Below, piece by piece: positions 42,095 to 51,621 of a stretch of 55,897 bases of DNA. The stretch lies in NCBI GenBank assembly GCA_030637515.1, contig DAOWGM010000056.1, positions 1-55,897 on the forward strand, in the 5' to 3' direction. The notes beneath the pieces were generated by a model that was not told the origin of the DNA, made no database searches, and worked only from the letters and a program-made list of their open reading frames with translations. The stretch comes from Bacteroidales bacterium. GTDB lineage: Bacteria; Bacteroidota; Bacteroidia; Bacteroidales; UBA12077. The position numbers and the translations under genes were made by a program. Numbering within the stretch: position 1 is the stretch's first letter; every line of letters begins with the position of its first letter.

Positions 42095-43168
42095 TTATAA
42101 AAGCACTATTTCTCCAATTTTAGGATTTTGTATATCTACACTCTGTTCTAATGAAGCTGCTTTTGCTCTTTCAATTGGTTCTGTCCATGAGTGAATACTT
42201 AACCTAAATTTACTCCAGTGAATGGGTAATAATGTTTTGCCTTTTAAATCGATATGAGCTTGCACTGTTTGTTCCGGCATGGCATGAATTTGTGCCCAGT
42301 TTTTATTATACTGCCCACATTCAATAAAAGTAATATCAAACGGACCGTGTTTTTCTCCAATATCTCTAAAATGCTTTCCATATCCTGAATCACCACCAAA
42401 GAATATTTTTTGTGCGCCAGATTCTATTACCCACGAGCACCATAGTGTTTTATCCCTGTCTTTAGGTCCTCGTCCTGAAAAATGGCGAGCAGGAGTTGAA
42501 GTGAAAGATAAATCTGTATCAAATTTGATTGATTCTCCCCAATCTGCAATTTCTATCTTTTCTGATGGAATTCCCCACCTCAATAAATGTGCATCAACAC
42601 CCAAGGGAACAATAAATTTCTTTGTTTTAGAATTGATTTTAATTATTGTTTTATAATCCAAATGATCATAATGATCATGAGAGATTAGCACAACATCAAT
42701 TTCCGGAAGCATGTCAACAGAATATTCATTTTCATAATCGAATGATTTATTTAGGAATGGGACAGGAGACGCTGCTTTCGTAAAAACAGGATCGGTAATA
42801 ATTATTTTTCCATTAATATGGATTAAAACTGATGAGTGTCCAAACCATGAATAAATTATTCCTCTATCTTGTTTTAAGAATTTTTCTTTTTTGAAAGCTA
42901 TAGTTTCCAAAGCTTCATCCGGTCGATCATTTTCAACACCTTTGATAAATTTTTTAATTGCACCGCCACGAGAACCTTCACTTGTCATCATTGTGGTTTT
43001 TTCAATATTCTGAAATTTTCCGTTTTTATAGTTTGGAGATGCCTCTAATTTCTTTTTATTTATGAATTTAGCTTTTGCGCCGAATGCAGGATTAATCCAT
43101 ATAAACAGGTTTATTCCCAGTAATATAGTAGCGATTATGGATATGGTTATTATTAAAGTCATTTTCAT
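42095..43168 (-). CDS. membrane-anchored MBL-fold hydrolase (UlaG/NAPE-PLD-like)
   Basis: A 357-aa metallo-beta-lactamase-fold protein with an N-terminal membrane helix (about 5-25). The metal-binding motif is HDHYDH (His164, His166, Asp168, His169), with WFGHSSVLIHI ahead of it and TSTPARHFSGRGP, FFGGDSGYGKHF and LLPIHWSKFRLSIHSW after it. The layout resembles the UlaG/NAPE-phospholipase D-like branch, so a phosphodiester or lactone substrate is possible. It is a single gene on the minus strand; no promoter with both elements was found upstream. Confidence 0.88.
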   Translation of the reverse strand: MKMTLIITISIIATILLGINLFIWINPAFGAKAKFINKKKLEASPNYKNGKFQNIEKTTMMTSEGSRGGAIKKFIKGVENDRPDEALETIAFKKEKFLKQDRGIIYSWFGHSSVLIHINGKIIITDPVFTKAASPVPFLNKSFDYENEYSVDMLPEIDVVLISHDHYDHLDYKTIIKINSKTKKFIVPLGVDAHLLRWGIPSEKIEIADWGESIKFDTDLSFTSTPARHFSGRGPKDRDKTLWCSWVIESGAQKIFFGGDSGYGKHFRDIGEKHGPFDITFIECGQYNKNWAQIHAMPEQTVQAHIDLKGKTLLPIHWSKFRLSIHSWTEPIERAKAASLEQSVDIQNPKIGEIVLL

Positions 43169-43395
43169 ATTTAGTTATTCAATTCAGATATCTTTTTTGC
43201 AATGATAATGATTTATTTTAACTGATCATGGACTGACATAATACTTAATAATATAATCTTATGCTAATTAATCGTAATTTGGAATATCATAAAGTATACA
43301 AATCTAATATGAAATATAAGCGAGAACTATAATCATATTTTCAAATGTTCAACGTTAACATATTGCAAGGTTTTAATAAAATAATGATTCACTTT

Positions 43396-44226
43396 ATGAA
43401 ATCTACATTTTTTATTTTTAACATTTTTCTTTTCGTGCTTGTGGCATGTGGTCAGGATGCTGATGAAAAAAGCCTGATAAATGAAAGTGGGCGAACTATT
43501 TCAGAGCGCTTTAATCCACCTCAAGAATATCATCGAGTTCAAGTAGATTCTGGCTCTTTTGCTTTTTATCTTAGAAACTTACCATTAAAACAACATGGTT
43601 CTAAAGTTAAATATTACAATGGTTTGATTAAACCTAATTTTTGGGTTTATGATGCGGTTGTTGATATTGATGTTGGCGAACGAAATCTTCAGCAATGCGC
43701 AGACGCTGTAATGAGATTAAAAGCAGAATATCTCTATAAATCAAATCAATATAGTAAAATACATTTTAATTTCACCAATGGTTTTCGTGTAGATTACTCT
43801 GAATGGATGAAAGGAAAAAGGATTGTTGTTGAAGGAAATAAATCCTATTGGCAAGAGCAAACTTCTCCATCCAATACCTACAATAGTTTTAGAAAATATA
43901 TGAATATTATTTTTGCATATGCAGGGACTCTTTCTTTATCCAAGGAAATGATTTCGATAGATATTAAGGATATTCGAATTGGTGATGTTTTTATTCAAGG
44001 AGGTAGCCCCGGGCATGCAGTTATTGTTGTGGATATGGCTGTAGATTCGGGTAATAATAAAGTGTTTTTATTAGCACAAAGTTATATGCCAGCTCAGGAT
44101 ATCCAAATTCTTGTTAATCCAAAAAACAAAAAAATAAGTCCATGGTATAACCTGGATTTTGAAGGAGATCTGGTTACACCCGAATGGACTTTCAAAAAAA
44201 GCGATTTAAAACGATTTAAAGATTAG
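43396..44226 (+). CDS. DUF4846 lipoprotein
   Basis: A 276-aa predicted lipoprotein: MKSTFFIFNIFLFVLVAC gives the lipid-attachment Cys18. The conserved DUF4846 body has SFAFYLRNLPLKQHGSKVKY, NLQQCADAVMRLKAEYLY, IHFNFTNGFRVDYSEWMKGKR (split here across the motif) and GSPGHAVIVVDMA, followed by the SYMPAQDIQILVNP segment. I start at the ATG at 43396, which places a proper signal at the N-terminus; the ATG at 43345 adds 17 residues ahead of it. Function is unknown. The last 11 bases overlap the convergent DUF2891 gene. Confidence 0.85.
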   Translation: MKSTFFIFNIFLFVLVACGQDADEKSLINESGRTISERFNPPQEYHRVQVDSGSFAFYLRNLPLKQHGSKVKYYNGLIKPNFWVYDAVVDIDVGERNLQQCADAVMRLKAEYLYKSNQYSKIHFNFTNGFRVDYSEWMKGKRIVVEGNKSYWQEQTSPSNTYNSFRKYMNIIFAYAGTLSLSKEMISIDIKDIRIGDVFIQGGSPGHAVIVVDMAVDSGNNKVFLLAQSYMPAQDIQILVNPKNKKISPWYNLDFEGDLVTPEWTFKKSDLKRFKD

Positions 44227-45322
44227 CACCATTAGCTTGCGAAAGGGCATAAATAGCAAATGAACCTAACCAATGACCTCCTTCGTAACTATCGCCAACA
44301 ACATTTGGCAAGGCGTATGAAATATGCTCATTAGCAATTTTCTTTAGATGACTATATTCTTCAAAGTTATTTGCAATACCATATAAACACCAAGCTCTGC
44401 TGAAATTTAAACCATCAAGATGTACTAATTTACCATCGGTTCTATCCAAAATTTTAGCAGTTTCAAGATCAAAATTTTTATCCGATAATTGTGGAAGAAA
44501 TTCTCCCACCCAAATCTTAAATTCATCTTTTGACAATACACGACGCATTAAATCAGCTTCTTCTAAACAAGGTGAAAGGAAATCAAAACCACTTGGTTCC
44601 CATGATAATGGACATTGTGCATCTGTAAAATAAAACTCGCGAGCTCTGCTCTCGATTAAAGTTTTTAGATCTGTGTGTTCTGTTGCATTTGCAAAATCCC
44701 ATGCAAATGAAAGTCCAAAAGCTGTGTTTGTGTGTTCTCCAACTCGAATTGGATATTTCAAACGAGGTAAAAAATCGATGTATTTCTCAACTATAAAATC
44801 TGTAAGTGGTTGCAAATTATTTTCCAGTTCTTTACCCAAAGGATTATCCCATGTGTGCAGTTCTTCGGCAAGTTTTAAAAGCCATGCCCACCCATAAGTT
44901 CTTTCGTAGGATTTTTCCGTTGATCTTTTAAAATATTCGAGTTCCCGCAATATATTTTCTGCTGAAATATTCTCTCTGAGTTTTTGCTCAATTAATTCAT
45001 GCTCATTTAACTCAGGAAATGTTTTTAGTAAACTAACTAATGTCCAGTGACCATGAACAGATGAATGCCAGTCGAAACAACCATAAAATGCAGGATGCAG
45101 TTCTTTAGGTGTTCCTAAAGCATTTTCATCAGCTAAAGTTTGACCTAACTTATTTGGGAACTCCTGCTGCATGCAATGTAATGGCATTTGAGCTAGATTA
45201 TTTGCTTGTTCTACATCTAATTTAAGAAATGTTATTTCTTTTCCTGATTCTTTTTCAGGTTGATTATTACTGGTACAAGCAAATACAATTGCAAGCAAAG
45301 TAAATAGAGCTATTTTTTTCAT
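44216..45322 (-). CDS. DUF2891 lipoprotein
   Basis: A 368-aa protein with lipoprotein signal MKKIALFTLLAIVFAC (Cys16). The body has family motifs LHPAFYGCFDWHSSVHGHWT (a His/Asp/Cys cluster near residue 80-95) and RTYGWAWLLKLAEELHTWDN, CPLSWEPSGFDFLSPCLEEA, and the C-terminal GDSYEGGHWLGSFAIYAL. An alpha/alpha-barrel hydrolase-like fold is likely, but activity is unestablished. It starts 24 bases after the S41 protease gene and is probably co-transcribed with it. Its 3' end overlaps the convergent DUF4846 gene by 11 bases. Confidence 0.87.
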   Translation of the reverse strand: MKKIALFTLLAIVFACTSNNQPEKESGKEITFLKLDVEQANNLAQMPLHCMQQEFPNKLGQTLADENALGTPKELHPAFYGCFDWHSSVHGHWTLVSLLKTFPELNEHELIEQKLRENISAENILRELEYFKRSTEKSYERTYGWAWLLKLAEELHTWDNPLGKELENNLQPLTDFIVEKYIDFLPRLKYPIRVGEHTNTAFGLSFAWDFANATEHTDLKTLIESRAREFYFTDAQCPLSWEPSGFDFLSPCLEEADLMRRVLSKDEFKIWVGEFLPQLSDKNFDLETAKILDRTDGKLVHLDGLNFSRAWCLYGIANNFEEYSHLKKIANEHISYALPNVVGDSYEGGHWLGSFAIYALSQANGANL

Positions 45323-45346
45323 ATTTATATTTTAAAGTATTGACCT

Positions 45347-48300
45347 TTATTTTAATTCTTTTAAAATCTCTTGTATTGCTTTTTCAAGCTGAGGATCAGT
45401 TTCATTTAAACGATCTATAAATGTGTTTTTCACATATATATCAGGAGCAACACCTGTCATTTCAAGATCTTCACCATCTAATGTGTAACATCCCCATGAA
45501 GGTAATCGTGTGTATGAACCATCAACCATACCACGAGCCGAGGTGAATATTATCCAACGATATGTTTCTGTTCCAATAATTTTACCCAGTTTTAATTGTT
45601 TGAATCCTTCAGCAGTCATTTCTGCATCACTTAGAGAATGCTCGTTAATAAGCAAAACAATTGGGTTCCCTGATGGAGCAAAATTAGGCTGAGGCGAAAG
45701 TTTTCCATTTCTATATTTCCAATTCATGTATGGAGTTTGTGATAGAAACTGAAGAACATCATCGTGCACATTTCCACCACGATTATACCTTAAATCCAAA
45801 ATTAAAGCATCTCTGTGAACCGCTTCTGTTGTCATATCAATTAGAAAATCATTCAGACTTCCTGTTCCCATATTCTTCATATAAACATAAGCAATTCGTT
45901 TTTGCGAAGCTATATCTACTATTTCTTGCTTTTTAGCTATCCATTCATCATAAAGTAAATTATTCAAAGTCCTTGAACTTACAGGATGTATTTTTACATC
46001 GAAGTTGGAGTTTTTACGTTTAAAAGTTAATTGAATTTCATCCTTTTTTTCAGTCTCGTTAAAGTATAAATTTCGATTTTTTGACTTGTCAACTGCCACG
46101 TTATTTACGGCAATTAACTCATCGCCCGGTTTAATAGGATTATCCAAAATATCAATAGGAGATTTTCGAACGAAATGATTTACAATATATGGATTCTCAT
46201 TGTCAAAGATGATTCCTGTTTCGTTACTTTTAGTTTGATAAAATGTTTTTTGTTCATCGCCACTGGTTCTGAAATCAAGATGTGAGCCATTTAGTTCGCC
46301 AAGCATATCAATTTGCAGTGTTTTTAAATTCTCACGATTACGCACATAAGGTAAGTAGGTCTCATATTGCATTTTGGTTTCATTCCAGTCAATACCATGA
46401 TAATTAATATCGTAAAAATTCTCAGCAAGTGCTGCCCAGTTTTCATAAAACATTTGTACAAATTCGTCATTCAGATTTTTACTAAAAGTAAATTCAATCT
46501 TAATTTTTTCCAGTTTGTTTCCTGAAGTATTTACCTGATAAATATCTCCCTTCACTAAAGCATAATATTTGTCTTTAGCTTTAGTAAGCATATCAAAAGA
46601 CTTGTCGAAAAGTTTCTTTGTTTCAATCTTTTCAAAAGGTTTTATTTCTGATTTATAGAAAGTTTCTTTGCCATCGTCAGTATAAGTATTAAAAAATAGA
46701 ATTTCTTTGTTTTTATCTTTGAAAATTGATGGACTGTATTGCTCTCCGCTTTGTTTAACTACCGATTCCCATCTTTCAGAAATATTACTTAATTCAAATT
46801 TTATATCAATAACTGTATCTTTTTTGGTATCCTTAGCAAATAATTCATTGTATTCATCAGATTTAAATTCTTTTGTAAATCGATATAAAGGAATTCTGTA
46901 AATTTTATCGGTGCCTTTCCCTCGTGGAAATCCTGGAAGAAAGCGTTCTGCAGAAATATATAAGAATTTACCATCAGGAGACCAAATAGGACTATTTTCA
47001 GGTACTCCGGTATTCGTAATATTGATTGATGTTTTTAGTTTTATATTATAAACAAATACATCAGGTTCAAAATTTCTGAATGCAGTATATACAATAAAAT
47101 TACCATCAGGAGAAAATAATGGCTGAGATCCGCGGAACCAAAATTCATCTTCCACAATTTTTTCAACTTTAAATGTTTTTAAATCAATAACATTTATATA
47201 TATAGAACCGCTAATGTATACTGCTTTATCTCGTTTCGGTGATAGTTCAATGTAACGTTCTGTTTTATTTTCAAATGTTAGTTGTTTTTCTGTGGAGTTC
47301 TCACTTGCTGAAACAGAAAACAAATTTGTCCAGCCTTTATTTGTTCTGGTGTATAATAAAGTTTTATTATCAGCCATCCACTTTACTTCTAATACTCTCT
47401 CAATATTGTTTGTACTTATCTCTTTAATAAATTTCCCTTTTACATCAGATACAAATAATCTACCACGAGAAACAAATGCTATTTTTTTATTGTCCGGCGA
47501 AACATTAAAGTTTGATATCTTACCTTGCGTTTTATATGATTTATTAGTTTCAAGAGTTTCATTCTTAAATATATTGATATTAGGCTTTAAAGTTTCCTTA
47601 GATTCAACATTATAAATAAATACTTGATAATCTTTAGTAAAAATAATTTTTTCACCGTTTGCACTTACTTGTGGTCGCCCAATAGCAGTTGTAAAATCAG
47701 TAAGCTGATTCTTTGTTCCATTTTTCAAAGAATAAAGATTGTAAACAGTATTAGCTTCGTCTGAAGCAAAATAAAGACTCCCTTGAGAATCAATTGTTGA
47801 CCATAAATCTTTTCCTTCGTAATTGGTAAGTTCTTTGTATTCCTTTGTTGATGAGTTATAATACTTAATGTTTGGATTATGATCGCCTTTATATCTTTTA
47901 CGATGAGGAAATATAAAGCTTTCCCAAGATTCTGTAAAATAAAACGCTTTCTCGTTTGGAGAAGCAACTACGTGATGTACATTATTAAAATAATTATCAC
48001 CAAATAATCTCTCTGGTGTATTACCACTAATATTTATTTTATATGAGCCTATAACATTGTATCTACTTGAGGTAAAATAAATACTTTGAGAATCCCACGA
48101 CCAGCTATCGACAAAATCGTTAGCGTCATGAAATGTAAGTTGTTTTATTTCTCCACCATTTACAGGCATTAAGAATATATCAGAATTTCCGTTTTGCTTT
48201 GAAGAGAAAGCAAGCCATTTACCATCAGGTGAGAAATGAGGATTTGATTCTGCTCCATCCATTCCGGTTAATCGATTTGCTACGCCACCATTGATATCAA

Positions 48301-48457
48301 CCTGCCATAAATCATTTTCATAAACAAAAACAATCTTCTGTGCATCAGGTGAAAGGGTCGGGTCAGAAATAAAATATGCTAAATCTTCTTGAGCAATTAA
48401 ATTATTAATACTAAAAAAGCTAATTAAAATCAGGAGTGTTAATTTTACGATTTTCAT
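45347..48457 (-). CDS. tricorn-like S41 family peptidase
   Basis: A 1036-aa exported protease: signal peptide MKIVKLTLLILISFFSINNL with cleavage near IAQ. A long WD40-like/PD40 beta-propeller region follows (about 25-650; repeats such as DAQKIVFVYENDLWQV, SPDGKWLAFSSKQNG). A PDZ-like domain (about 760-830, with KPGDELIAVNNVAVD) and the S41 catalytic domain come last. The region VLLINEHSLSDAEMTAEGF near residue 935 carries the expected nucleophile Ser. The architecture matches tricorn protease homologues, which finish protein degradation, here probably in the periplasm. It is followed by the DUF2891 gene on the same strand. Confidence 0.92.
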   Translation of the reverse strand: MKIVKLTLLILISFFSINNLIAQEDLAYFISDPTLSPDAQKIVFVYENDLWQVDINGGVANRLTGMDGAESNPHFSPDGKWLAFSSKQNGNSDIFLMPVNGGEIKQLTFHDANDFVDSWSWDSQSIYFTSSRYNVIGSYKINISGNTPERLFGDNYFNNVHHVVASPNEKAFYFTESWESFIFPHRKRYKGDHNPNIKYYNSSTKEYKELTNYEGKDLWSTIDSQGSLYFASDEANTVYNLYSLKNGTKNQLTDFTTAIGRPQVSANGEKIIFTKDYQVFIYNVESKETLKPNINIFKNETLETNKSYKTQGKISNFNVSPDNKKIAFVSRGRLFVSDVKGKFIKEISTNNIERVLEVKWMADNKTLLYTRTNKGWTNLFSVSASENSTEKQLTFENKTERYIELSPKRDKAVYISGSIYINVIDLKTFKVEKIVEDEFWFRGSQPLFSPDGNFIVYTAFRNFEPDVFVYNIKLKTSINITNTGVPENSPIWSPDGKFLYISAERFLPGFPRGKGTDKIYRIPLYRFTKEFKSDEYNELFAKDTKKDTVIDIKFELSNISERWESVVKQSGEQYSPSIFKDKNKEILFFNTYTDDGKETFYKSEIKPFEKIETKKLFDKSFDMLTKAKDKYYALVKGDIYQVNTSGNKLEKIKIEFTFSKNLNDEFVQMFYENWAALAENFYDINYHGIDWNETKMQYETYLPYVRNRENLKTLQIDMLGELNGSHLDFRTSGDEQKTFYQTKSNETGIIFDNENPYIVNHFVRKSPIDILDNPIKPGDELIAVNNVAVDKSKNRNLYFNETEKKDEIQLTFKRKNSNFDVKIHPVSSRTLNNLLYDEWIAKKQEIVDIASQKRIAYVYMKNMGTGSLNDFLIDMTTEAVHRDALILDLRYNRGGNVHDDVLQFLSQTPYMNWKYRNGKLSPQPNFAPSGNPIVLLINEHSLSDAEMTAEGFKQLKLGKIIGTETYRWIIFTSARGMVDGSYTRLPSWGCYTLDGEDLEMTGVAPDIYVKNTFIDRLNETDPQLEKAIQEILKELK

Positions 48458-48653
48458 AATTTAGGATTTAATTTCAAAAGTTACTAAGTTACTATTTCTT
48501 TACTTTGATGTCAAAAAGGATGAAAAAGTTTAAAATAGATTATTGAAATAAACATATTTGAACTTCATGATAAATATAGTAACTTGCTATTATGGTTAAA
48601 TTGCCAAAAGGGTTTTGCAGAAAATGAAATCAAAAAAGTTATTGTTTTAACTT

Positions 48654-49037
48654 ATGGATAAGGTAGAGTATACATACGAAGATATTAATGGAAAAGGAAT
48701 AATGATAAGAAAATTTTACGGCAAAATTGAAGTAGATAATATTATTGACTCTTTTATATATCTATTTGATAATAACTTACCTAAAGATAATTGTATTGGT
48801 ATTATTTCTGATTTTTGTAATGCAACGATTGAGATGAATATGTTGGAATTTCGAAAAGTATTAGCCTTTATTAAAAAAAATAAAAATTTGCATGATTTGA
48901 AACTTGCTGTCATAGTTGATACTCCCAATAAATCTGTTTTTCCTTTTCTTGCCCAAACTGTATTAAAAGTTCAAGTTTGCCCATTTAGCACCACTAAGGC
49001 AGCAAAAGAGTGGATAATCTCAGGGAAAATAAAATAA
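48654..49037 (+). CDS. SpoIIAA/STAS-like small protein
   Basis: A 127-aa soluble protein with the same alternating strand-helix layout as the product at 28.3 kb: IRKFYGKIEVDNIIDSFIYL, CIGIISDFCNATIEMNMLEF, LKLAVIVDTPNKSVFPFLAQ, and a closing FSTTKAAKEWIISGKIK. The ISDFCNA segment is where the STAS phosphorylation loop would be. No function is known. It stands alone between a divergent protease gene and hutG. Confidence 0.68.
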   Translation: MDKVEYTYEDINGKGIMIRKFYGKIEVDNIIDSFIYLFDNNLPKDNCIGIISDFCNATIEMNMLEFRKVLAFIKKNKNLHDLKLAVIVDTPNKSVFPFLAQTVLKVQVCPFSTTKAAKEWIISGKIK

Positions 49038-49254
49038 CTAATATTACATTCTTATTTATTTGTTTTACCTTTTTATGAATTAAACATAAAGTTCTATTTT
49101 CAAACCTTTATGTTATATAGAATTAATCAATCTTATGTTTGAAAGTGATAAAGTCATAATTTTTTAATAAAGAGTTAATATTATCTCCGATTTTTGAAAT
49201 AAATTTGAATTCTGGTTTTTTATGTTCTAAAATCTTTATCAATAACTATAAATA

Positions 49255-50259
49255 ATGAATACTTATTTAAAAAATTATAGTGTTCCTGATAATAAAGCTT
49301 GGTCAGGAAGGGTTGATAATCCAAATGATCCAGAATCGTTCAGGATGCATCAGATTATTCAGTTGTTAGATTTAACAAAAATAAAAAGTGATAAGTTTGA
49401 TTTATCAAAACTAAATATTTGCATATTAGGTTTTTGTTGCGACGAAGGTGTAAGAAGGAATCTTGGGCGGCAGGGAGCTGCAAATGGACCCGAATATATT
49501 AGAAAAGAGTTTGCTAACTTACCTGTAACATTTGGGGAAAATGCTATAATATATGATGCCGGAGATATTAATTGTTTCGAAAATAACATGGAACAAGCAC
49601 AGGAACAATTAGAGATTGCGGTAAAAATAATACTTGATAATAAGCTTTTCCCATTTGTTTTAGGAGGGGGTCATGAATTGGCTTTGGGGCATTTTAATGG
49701 TATTGTTAGTCATTTAGGTGATAAACAATCTGTCGGAATAATAAATTTCGATGCACATCTTGATCTTAGACCATATAAAAGTCAGGGATCTTCGGGTACA
49801 ATGTTTTCTCAAATAGCCGATAATTGTTTAAGTAAAGATCGTTCATTCAATTATATGTGTTTGGGTGTTCAAACTTATGGAAATACGATTAGTTTGTTTA
49901 AAAGAGCAGATTCATTAGGCGTAAAGTATATCCTTGCAAAGGATTTAATAGAATCTAATTATCAGAGAAACCTGGAAGAAATTAATTATTTTATTGAAAA
50001 ACAGGAATGCTTGTATATTACAATTTGCAGTGATGTATTTAATTCTGCTTATGCCCCGGGTGTTTCATCAATACAACCTTTTGGTTTAAATCCGGAAATA
50101 GTACTTGATTTTCTTAAACAAATATTTAAATCTCAAAAAGTTATTAGTCTTGATATTGCTGAGATCTCTCCACGATTTGACTCTGATAACAGATCGGCTA
50201 AATTAGTTGCAGTTATCCTATATGCTATAATTAATATCTTGAATGAAAGTAAAGTTTAA
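49255..50259 (+). CDS. hutG: arginase-family hydrolase, probable formimidoylglutamase
   Basis: Ureohydrolase-fold enzyme of 334 aa; its start (NYSVPDNKAWSGRVDNPNDP) and LGGGHELALGHF resemble HutG, which splits N-formimidoyl-glutamate in histidine degradation. Metal motifs: GGGHE, then NFDAHLDLR (DAHxD). The last motif reads CSDVFNSAYAPG where arginases have DxDxxDP...APG, so the first Asp aligns with Cys and the third with Asn. This may be a lineage variant or altered activity. No hutH, hutU or hutI lies nearby, so the pathway is incomplete in this window. A radical SAM gene follows 21 bases downstream. Confidence 0.82.
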   Translation: MNTYLKNYSVPDNKAWSGRVDNPNDPESFRMHQIIQLLDLTKIKSDKFDLSKLNICILGFCCDEGVRRNLGRQGAANGPEYIRKEFANLPVTFGENAIIYDAGDINCFENNMEQAQEQLEIAVKIILDNKLFPFVLGGGHELALGHFNGIVSHLGDKQSVGIINFDAHLDLRPYKSQGSSGTMFSQIADNCLSKDRSFNYMCLGVQTYGNTISLFKRADSLGVKYILAKDLIESNYQRNLEEINYFIEKQECLYITICSDVFNSAYAPGVSSIQPFGLNPEIVLDFLKQIFKSQKVISLDIAEISPRFDSDNRSAKLVAVILYAIINILNESKV

Positions 50260-50280
50260 TATTAAAATTTAAATAGATTA

Positions 50281-51168
50281 ATGTTTTTTACTCCAATTGA
50301 ATATGATGAACCTGTTTTTCGTCCTCCCGGCGAAGCACGATCTGCTATTCTGCAAACTACTTTAGGTTGTTCATGGAACCAATGTGCATTTTGTGAAATG
50401 TACACATCTAAAAAATTTAAAGCACGAAGTTTTGAAGAATTAAAACCTGAGATTGAAACTCTGTCAAAAGTTTATAAAGGAGTTAAAAAGGTGTTTTTAG
50501 CTGATGGAAATGCATTTGTTTTATCGGCTGGTAAATTAATTCCGATTGTTAATGAAATAAATAATCAGTTTGGAAAATTACAACGAATATCATCTTATGC
50601 ATTACCTAAAGATATTTTGAATAAATCGGAGAGTGAACTTAAGGAATTAAGAAATCTGGGCTTAAAACTATTATATATTGGCATAGAAACAGGCGATGAT
50701 GAACTTTTAAAGCTAATAAATAAGGGTGAAACATTTAATTCTACAATTGATGGAATTCAAAAAGCACATAATGCCGGAATCGAAACATCAATTATGATAA
50801 TAAATGGACTTGGAGGAAAGAAGTATTCCGAGAAGCATGCATTAAAATCAGCTGAGATAATTAATAAAGTAAATCCTAAATTTCTTTCTACTTTAACCTT
50901 AAGTATGCCATATGGCCAGGATCATTTCCAAAAGAGGTTTAATGGAGAATTTCAACAACAAACAATTGTTGAGCTTTTCGAAGAGCTTAAATTATTCATT
51001 GGAAATTTAGAAGTTGAAAATGTTATTTATAGGAGTAATCATGTTTCAAATAACCTGCCACTACAGGGTACATTATCTAAGGATAAAAATCAGTTAATTG
51101 AATCTCTTCAATATGCAATAGAAAATACGCCTGAAAATAAATATCCATCTGCACCTATGTTTTTATAA
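50281..51168 (+). CDS. radical SAM protein
   Basis: A 295-aa enzyme with the iron-sulfur motif at Cys30, Cys35 and Cys38 (GCSWNQCAFCEMY). The spacing is CX4CX2C rather than the usual CX3CX2C; this variant belongs to a known subfamily with CxHNxCxFC-like sites. Other segments are KKVFLADGNAFVLSAGKLI, GLKLLYIGIETGDDELLKLI and TLTLSMPYGQDHF, consistent with a TIM-barrel radical SAM core. The reaction is unknown. It lies 21 bases after hutG, so the two are probably one transcript; no functional link is known. Confidence 0.88.
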   Translation: MFFTPIEYDEPVFRPPGEARSAILQTTLGCSWNQCAFCEMYTSKKFKARSFEELKPEIETLSKVYKGVKKVFLADGNAFVLSAGKLIPIVNEINNQFGKLQRISSYALPKDILNKSESELKELRNLGLKLLYIGIETGDDELLKLINKGETFNSTIDGIQKAHNAGIETSIMIINGLGGKKYSEKHALKSAEIINKVNPKFLSTLTLSMPYGQDHFQKRFNGEFQQQTIVELFEELKLFIGNLEVENVIYRSNHVSNNLPLQGTLSKDKNQLIESLQYAIENTPENKYPSAPMFL

Positions 51169-51211
51169 TTATTTGTAATTTAGAAAGATCTGAAAAATAA
51201 AACTCAAAATC

Positions 51212-51529
51212 ATGCACAACATTTTAATTGCTTTAGTAATTGGGATTATAGCAGGAATTATTGATGTTATTCCTATGTTAATTCAAAAACTGGATAAGTT
51301 TGCAAATCTTTCTGCTTTTACTCATTGGGTTGTTTTAGGATTGATTATACCATTTGTTAGCTGGGGTATTGATCCATGGCTTAAAGGCTTAATTATTGGT
51401 GAGTTGTCGGCAATCCCTGTGATAATTATGGTGTGGAAGAATGATAAAAAAGCATTTTTACCGATTTTACTAATGTCGGCACTTTTAGGTATTGGTGTTG
51501 CAATTGCTGGAGCAAGGTTTATAGGATAG
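51212..51529 (+). CDS. small polytopic membrane protein
   Basis: A 105-aa protein of three or four helices: LIALVIGIIAGIIDVIPMLI, FTHWVVLGLIIPFVSWGI, LKGLIIGELSAIPVIIMVW and FLPILLMSALLGIGVAIAGA. Gly-rich helix pairs with short loops suggest a compact transport- or sensor-type membrane protein, but no family is certain. It follows the radical SAM gene by 43 bases on the same strand. Confidence 0.72.
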   Translation: MHNILIALVIGIIAGIIDVIPMLIQKLDKFANLSAFTHWVVLGLIIPFVSWGIDPWLKGLIIGELSAIPVIIMVWKNDKKAFLPILLMSALLGIGVAIAGARFIG

Positions 51530-51621
51530 ATAAACTTTGAATTGTTGTATTTACTTAAACATTATGATAGTAAATATTTCGATGCAGTTAGCTCCTGACA
51601 ATGCAATTATTAATATGTAGT

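Noticed and set aside
43299..43306. Minus-strand TAGATTTG as promoter of the MBL-fold gene
   Set aside because: It would give a 130-base leader and has no -33 partner (nearest is 35 bases away).
47292..47615. Plus-strand open frame antisense to the S41 protease gene
   Set aside because: Entirely inside a conserved coding region; a by-product of low GC and codon usage.
49084..49112. Inverted repeat ACATAAAG/CTTTATGT downstream of the SpoIIAA-like gene
   Set aside because: Short, AT-rich, with a 13-base loop and no T tract; not a convincing terminator.
49200..49207. TAAATTTG upstream of hutG as promoter
   Set aside because: No TTTG/TTG at acceptable spacing upstream; left uncalled because evidence is only the 8-base match.
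50281..51168. Broken radical SAM motif (CX4CX2C)
   Set aside because: This spacing occurs in a known radical SAM subfamily, so it is not evidence of inactivation.
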